Below are positions 61,857 through 64,000 of a stretch of 64,000 nucleotides of DNA, one piece after another. The notes beneath the pieces are model-generated. The model saw only the letters and a list, made by a program, of their open reading frames with translations, did not search any database and was not told the origin of the DNA. The translations under genes and the position numbers were made by a program. The stretch comes from UBA5195 sp034432755 (lineage in GTDB: Bacteria > Chloroflexota > Anaerolineae > Anaerolineales > Villigracilaceae): assembly GCA_034432755.1 (NCBI GenBank), contig DAOUBQ010000046.1, forward strand, positions 43,580-107,579. Reading direction: 5' to 3'. Position 1 is the stretch's first letter; the number at the start of each line of letters is the position of its first letter.

Positions 61857-62843
61857 TCAATACTCGCCTTTTGCAAGTTTGCGGGCTTCGGCAACAATAT
61901 CTTCCACTTGTGGTACGGTGTGGTATTCGAGGGTGCGGTTGTAGGGGATGGGGGTTTCGCGCCCGGCCAGGCGGCGGATGGGCGCTTCGAGATAGTCGAA
62001 GGCTTCGTGTTCGGCAATGCGGGCGGCCACTTCGGCCCCAAAACCACCCGTTTTGACGGCTTCGTGTACGATGAGCAGTTTGCCCGTCTTTTTAACCGAT
62101 TCGGCAATGGTTTCGATATCTAACGGGCGCAAGGTGCGTGGGTCAATGATTTCTATTTCAATGCCCTCGGAGGCCAGGATGTGCGCGGCTTGCTCAGCGC
62201 GCAAGACCTCGATGGAGGTGGCAACGAGTGTTAGATGTTGCCCCTGGCGCGCAAGGCGGGCTTTGCCGATGGGAAGTGTGTACCAGTCGGTTGGCACTTC
62301 GCCTTTGGTTTTGTAGAGCAGTTTGTGTTCAACGAAGATAACCGGGTTGCCATCATAAAGCGCTGCCAGAAGCAGGCCTTTGGCATCATAGGGAGTGGCG
62401 GGCATTAATACTTTGAGGCCAGGGATGTGGGTAAACCAGGCTTCGAGGCTTTGGGAGTGTTGGGCCGCTGCGCCGGTGCCAGAGCCGCCCGGCAGGCGCA
62501 TGACCATGGGGACGCTGGCTTTGCCCCCAAACATGAAGCGCACCTTGGCGGCCTGCAAGACGAGTTGTTCCATCGCCAGGGTGACGAAGTCGGAAAATTG
62601 CATTTCGCCAATGGGACGCATTCCAGTAAGGGCCGCGCCAATGCACGCTCCGGCAATGCCGGCTTCTGAAATGGGGGTGTCAATGATGCGCTCGGCTCCA
62701 AATTCTTCAATGAGACCAGCGGTAACTCCAAACGCGCCGCCATAAACGCCGATGTCTTCGCCGATGACAAACACGGTTGGGTCTTTTTGCATGGCGAGGC
62801 GCATGGCATTGCGCAGGGCTTCGGCGTACGTCATTTCAGGCAT
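61857..62843 (-). CDS. 2-oxoacid dehydrogenase E1 component, beta subunit
   Basis: A 328-residue E1beta of the pyruvate/acetoin/branched-chain group: MTYAEALRNAMRLAMQKDPTVFVIGEDIGVYGGAFGVTAGL, DTPISEAGIAGACIGAALTGMRPIGEMQFSDF, RLPGGSGTGAAAQHSQSLEAWFTHIPGLKVLMPATPYDAKGLL and VIFVEHKLLY are all present. With E1alpha it forms the TPP-dependent heterotetramer. The ATG at 62841-62843 has GAGGAGG 6 nt upstream and overlaps the E1alpha stop by 8 nt. E2 starts 2 nt after its stop. Confidence 0.94.
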   Translation of the reverse strand: MPEMTYAEALRNAMRLAMQKDPTVFVIGEDIGVYGGAFGVTAGLIEEFGAERIIDTPISEAGIAGACIGAALTGMRPIGEMQFSDFVTLAMEQLVLQAAKVRFMFGGKASVPMVMRLPGGSGTGAAAQHSQSLEAWFTHIPGLKVLMPATPYDAKGLLLAALYDGNPVIFVEHKLLYKTKGEVPTDWYTLPIGKARLARQGQHLTLVATSIEVLRAEQAAHILASEGIEIEIIDPRTLRPLDIETIAESVKKTGKLLIVHEAVKTGGFGAEVAARIAEHEAFDYLEAPIRRLAGRETPIPYNRTLEYHTVPQVEDIVAEARKLAKGEY

Positions 62844-63804
62844 ACACGCCCTCCTCGATGGTTTCGAGCAAGGGGTCGGGGCTTGCTTCGGCAAAGGCAA
62901 CTGCGGCCTGAATTTTTTCTTTGGCACGTTGGCGGCGTTCTTCGAGAGCGGAGTCATCGAACCCCATTTGGGCCGCAAAGCGGCGAATGGGGTCTTTTGC
63001 CATCCATGTTTTCACTTCTTCGCGGGTGCGGTAGGCCTGTTTGTCGCTTTTGGAGTGTCCTTTCCAGCGATAGGTGAGGAGTTCGAGCAGGTAGGGGCCG
63101 TTTCCGGCACGAATTTGTTCGGCGGCCTGGTGAACGGCCTGGTAAACCGCGGGCAGGTCATTGCCATCAATGGTTTTGCCGGGGATGCCATAGGCGCAAG
63201 CGCGTTGACTGATTGGGGCAATGTTCATAGACTTTTGCACTGGCATGGACATGGCGTAGGCATTGTTCTCGCACAGATATAAGATGGGCAGTTTCCAAAT
63301 CGAGGCCATGTTGAGCGATTCGTGAAATGCGCCTTCGTTGGCGGCGCCATCGCCAAACAGGCATAACACAACCTGGTCGGTTTTGCGTGCTTTGATGCTC
63401 AGCCCAACGCCTACGGCCATCGGCATATTGCCAGCCACAATGCCATTGGCGCCTAAGTTGTTGGTTGCTATATCTGCAATGTGCATGGAGCCGCCGCGCC
63501 CACGACAGTAGCCCGTCTCTTTGCCCATAAATTCGGCCATCATGCGGTTGACATCGCCTCCCCAGGCCAAAAAGTGACCGTGTCCACGGTGTACGTTGAG
63601 CAGGTAATCGTGACCGGCGCGCAGAGCGCTGGCGGTTCCTACGGCAGCGGCCTCTTGCCCAATCGAAAGGTGCATGGTGCCATGCACTTTGCCAAGCGCA
63701 TACATTTCTTCGGCGTTTTCCTCAAAGGCGCGAATCAACAACATTGTGTCGAGCAAGGTCAGGGCTTGCTCATGAGAGAAGGGAAAGGAAGTTTGGGGTA
63801 ACAT
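62836..63804 (-). CDS. 2-oxoacid dehydrogenase E1 component, alpha subunit
   Basis: A 322-residue E1alpha with the TPP motif GDGAANEGAFHESLNMASIWKLPILYLCENN, the GGSMHI and GIVAGNMPMAVGVGLS segments, and KGHSKSDKQAYRTREEV near the end. It matches acetoin or pyruvate dehydrogenase alpha subunits. First gene of the operon. No ribosome site is clear before the ATG at 63802-63804; the longer frame adds 30 residues that look non-coding. The substrate is uncertain without E3 and functional context. Confidence 0.94.
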   Translation of the reverse strand: MLPQTSFPFSHEQALTLLDTMLLIRAFEENAEEMYALGKVHGTMHLSIGQEAAAVGTASALRAGHDYLLNVHRGHGHFLAWGGDVNRMMAEFMGKETGYCRGRGGSMHIADIATNNLGANGIVAGNMPMAVGVGLSIKARKTDQVVLCLFGDGAANEGAFHESLNMASIWKLPILYLCENNAYAMSMPVQKSMNIAPISQRACAYGIPGKTIDGNDLPAVYQAVHQAAEQIRAGNGPYLLELLTYRWKGHSKSDKQAYRTREEVKTWMAKDPIRRFAAQMGFDDSALEERRQRAKEKIQAAVAFAEASPDPLLETIEEGVYA

Positions 63805-63863
63805 GAGAGAAATCTTAATAAGCGCACAGGGTGGTCGTATCTTAATTTTTGTGCCAAAACAGG

Positions 63864-63881
63864 GCGCGAGAAATCTCGCGC
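63864..63881. repeat. Palindrome GCGCGAGA-AA-TCTCGCGC in the operon leader
   Basis: Perfect 8-bp arms at 63864-63881, followed by TACAA. ATCTCGCGCTAC here (63873-63884) is identical to a stretch at 18836-18847, so it is a member of the AGCGCRAGAT palindrome family. Confidence 0.65.
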
Positions 63882-63952
63882 TACAAATTAACACTACAAG
63901 TTTATTTGTAACTATTCAGCCTAACGAGAATTCCGACAAAATTCTACTATAA

Positions 63953-63984
63953 ATTATACAAACATCTGGGATACTTGCGTTCAA
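63953..63984 (-). promoter_or_regulatory. Possible promoter of the E1alpha-PTS operon
   Basis: Minus-strand TATAAT (63953-63958) with TTGAAC about 20 nt upstream (63979-63984). The spacing is long. The leader to E1alpha would be about 140 nt and would contain the palindrome at 63864-63881. Confidence 0.4.
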
Positions 63985-64000
63985 TGACACCAAACCAATT

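Overview
The window looks like a chromosomal segment of a Chloroflexota bacterium, most likely an Anaerolineae member. This is inferred from gene content and protein style, not from a marker alignment. The clues are a 1,337-residue SecA with large insertions and no C-terminal zinc motif, a membrane glycosyltransferase of the Agl23 type fused to NHL repeats, lipoproteins with long Pro/Thr/Ser linkers, a type 2 IPP isomerase, an ACT-domain malic enzyme and many short palindromic intergenic repeats. There is no prophage, CRISPR array, tRNA or rRNA operon. The only transposase trace is a decayed IS982-like tail.

Layout. 1-5.7 kb (minus): inositol monophosphatase (cut by the window edge), a response regulator, arginase, imidazolonepropionase, a VOC protein, a membrane protein and isopentenyl-diphosphate isomerase. 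5.8-13 kb: acyl carrier protein (plus), then succinyl-CoA synthetase, the glycosyltransferase-NHL protein and RlmN (minus). 13-22 kb (plus): SecA, adenosine deaminase, a DUF5362-like protein and aconitase. 22-25.6 kb: a frameshifted CPBP protease, a stand-alone PurH N-terminal domain, and a MoeB-rhodanese plus sulfur-carrier pair. 25.7-33.2 kb (plus): GAF/PAS histidine kinase, MBL-fold protein, asparaginase, endonuclease III, a coiled-coil protein, a HAD hydrolase and malic enzyme. 33.3-36.8 kb (minus): aminotransferase, an exonuclease-WYL fusion and MoaA. 37-39.6 kb: a secreted phosphodiesterase, a TSUP permease and an ACT-domain pseudogene. 39.6-47.7 kb: DusB, RNase P RNA, then rpmH-rnpA-yidD-lipoprotein-yidC-jag-mutS2. 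47.7-55.6 kb: a PadR/HAAS pair, a degenerate response regulator, PSP1 protein, PIG-L deacetylase, M20 hydrolase, an SH3-like lipoprotein, a His-rich HhH protein and a YbaK deacylase. 55.5-63.8 kb (minus): one long operon.

The most distinctive block is that last operon. In transcription order it encodes E1alpha, E1beta and E2 of a 2-oxoacid dehydrogenase complex, then IIA, IIB and IIC of a galactitol-type phosphotransferase system, an unrecognised membrane-anchored protein, HPr and Enzyme I. PTS transport makes pyruvate from PEP and the dehydrogenase would consume pyruvate, so the operon may couple sugar uptake to acetyl-CoA formation. The E2 has two tandem subunit-binding domains, no E3 gene is present, and stem-loops sit at three gene junctions.

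Other points of interest are the RNase P RNA gene lying next to the RNase P protein gene with a repeat-like helix in the P12 position, a DEDDh exonuclease fused to a WYL domain, a response regulator that has lost its phosphorylation residues, and several families of short dispersed hairpins. I worked by reading only; no alignment, folding or homology search was run.
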